13,991 nucleotides of DNA from Natronomonas sp. (GTDB taxonomy: Archaea > Halobacteriota > Halobacteria > Halobacteriales > Haloarculaceae), in assembly GCA_007135435.1 (NCBI GenBank), contig SLIW01000405.1:1-13991 (forward strand), written 5' to 3'. Shown here in pieces: positions 13,735-13,991 of the stretch; positions within the stretch are counted from its first letter, which is position 1, and every line of letters begins with the position of its first letter. The notes under the pieces are model-generated. The model was given only the letters and a program-made list of their open reading frames with translations. It was not told the origin of the DNA and did not search any database. The position numbers and the translations under genes were made by a program.

Positions 13735-13991
13735 GCGTTCGGGTGCTCGCGACAGAAGTTCTGCGTGACGTAGAGGTCACCGTCCTCGGTGACGTGAACG
13801 CCGACGCCGGTTACTTGACGATACTCGCTCATCATTATGGAATTATGGCCTTCTGAGTCGGCCCACCAATCGACCACTTCAGTAGCAATTCGTTCTAAGT
13901 CGTATGTGGGCATCCGAATCCATTTGAAAATATTTTCATTAGTATTTTCACATCCTTCGTAAGTTTCATGTCGTTCAGACGATCCTTCCCC
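13731..13991 (-). CDS. C-terminal part of a CAP/SCP-domain protein (partial, runs off the right edge)
   Basis: The minus-strand frame stays open for 87 codons from the window edge to the TAG at 13731. An ATG at 13913 occurs inside it but is not the start, because conserved sequence continues upstream. In the 86 visible residues I find TNENI (17-21), the usual GENI-like CAP motif with its Glu; the helix [17 protein letters not shown] (37-53) with the active-site-type His49; GVGV (62-65); and YVTQNFC (74-80), the last strand. This is the second half of a CAP domain, normally about 120-150 residues. Such proteins are usually exported; the N-terminus lies outside the window, so a signal peptide cannot be judged. 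The DNA is much more AT-rich than its neighbours, with AAT, ATT and GAA codons, suggesting recent acquisition. Convergent with moaA, the two stop codons overlapping. Confidence 0.75.
   Translation of the reverse strand, partial: GEGSSERHETYEGCENTNENIFKWIRMPTYDLERIATEVVDWWADSEGHNSIMMSEYRQVTGVGVHVTEDGDLYVTQNFCREHPNA

Noticed and set aside
13731..13913. Independent 60-residue gene starting at the ATG at 13913
   Set aside because: The same frame is open upstream to the window edge and continues CAP-domain motifs, so this is the end of a longer gene.
1..13991. Mobile element, CRISPR array, prophage or defence system
   Set aside because: I found no transposase, integrase, regularly spaced repeats, phage genes or recognisable defence genes; the content is conserved core genes plus a few accessory ones.

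Overview
The window is chromosomal DNA of a haloarchaeon (class Halobacteria). Supporting signs are the high GC, acidic proteins rich in Asp and Glu, eukaryote-like ribosomal proteins (eL18, archaeal S13/S4/S11), archaeal RNA polymerase subunits D, K and N, genes that start within about 26 nt of a TATA box (leaderless transcripts), tRNA genes without encoded CCA, and an archaeal mevalonate pathway gene pair. No genus can be named safely.

Layout: 1-290 is spacer. At 291-1070 (+) lies an extended-SDR dehydrogenase of the Azf/uronate dehydrogenase type, convergent with a classical SDR at 1101-1910 (-). After a 299-nt spacer come isopentenyl phosphate kinase and mevalonate kinase (2210-3990, -), translationally coupled and read from a probably leaderless promoter. 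A divergent Nudix-like gene (4115-4702, +) sits between mevalonate kinase and rps2.

The centre (4730-10990, -) is a long information-processing cluster. In transcription order it is tRNA-Ser(GCT), rps13, rps4, rps11, rpoD, a 182-nt spacer with a strong hairpin and a possible promoter, tRNA-Leu(CAG), rpl18e, rpl13, rps9, rpoN, rpoK, eno, rps2. Junctions inside the two halves are very tight (ATGA overlaps or 1-nt gaps). It corresponds to the haloarchaeal S13/S4/S11/RpoD cluster followed by the known S9 operon with enolase. Enolase carries an unusual Gly/Arg-rich insertion of about 18 residues.

Upstream, on the same strand, is a two-gene unit: an Mrp/ApbC-type Fe-S carrier ATPase followed by a 95-residue protein that I do not recognise (11165-12577). 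It is divergent from moaA (12757-13734, +), a radical SAM enzyme of molybdopterin synthesis that needs Fe-S clusters. The divergent promoter region holds an imperfect 22-bp palindrome that could be an operator.

The right edge (13731-13991, -) is the C-terminal end of a CAP-domain protein whose reading frame runs out of the window. Its DNA drops to about 37% GC, unlike everything else here. I see no insertion sequence, CRISPR array, prophage or toxin/antitoxin system. Most of the window is conserved core genome. The points most worth following are the enolase insertion, the moaA-upstream palindrome, the spacer hairpin and the low-GC CAP gene.
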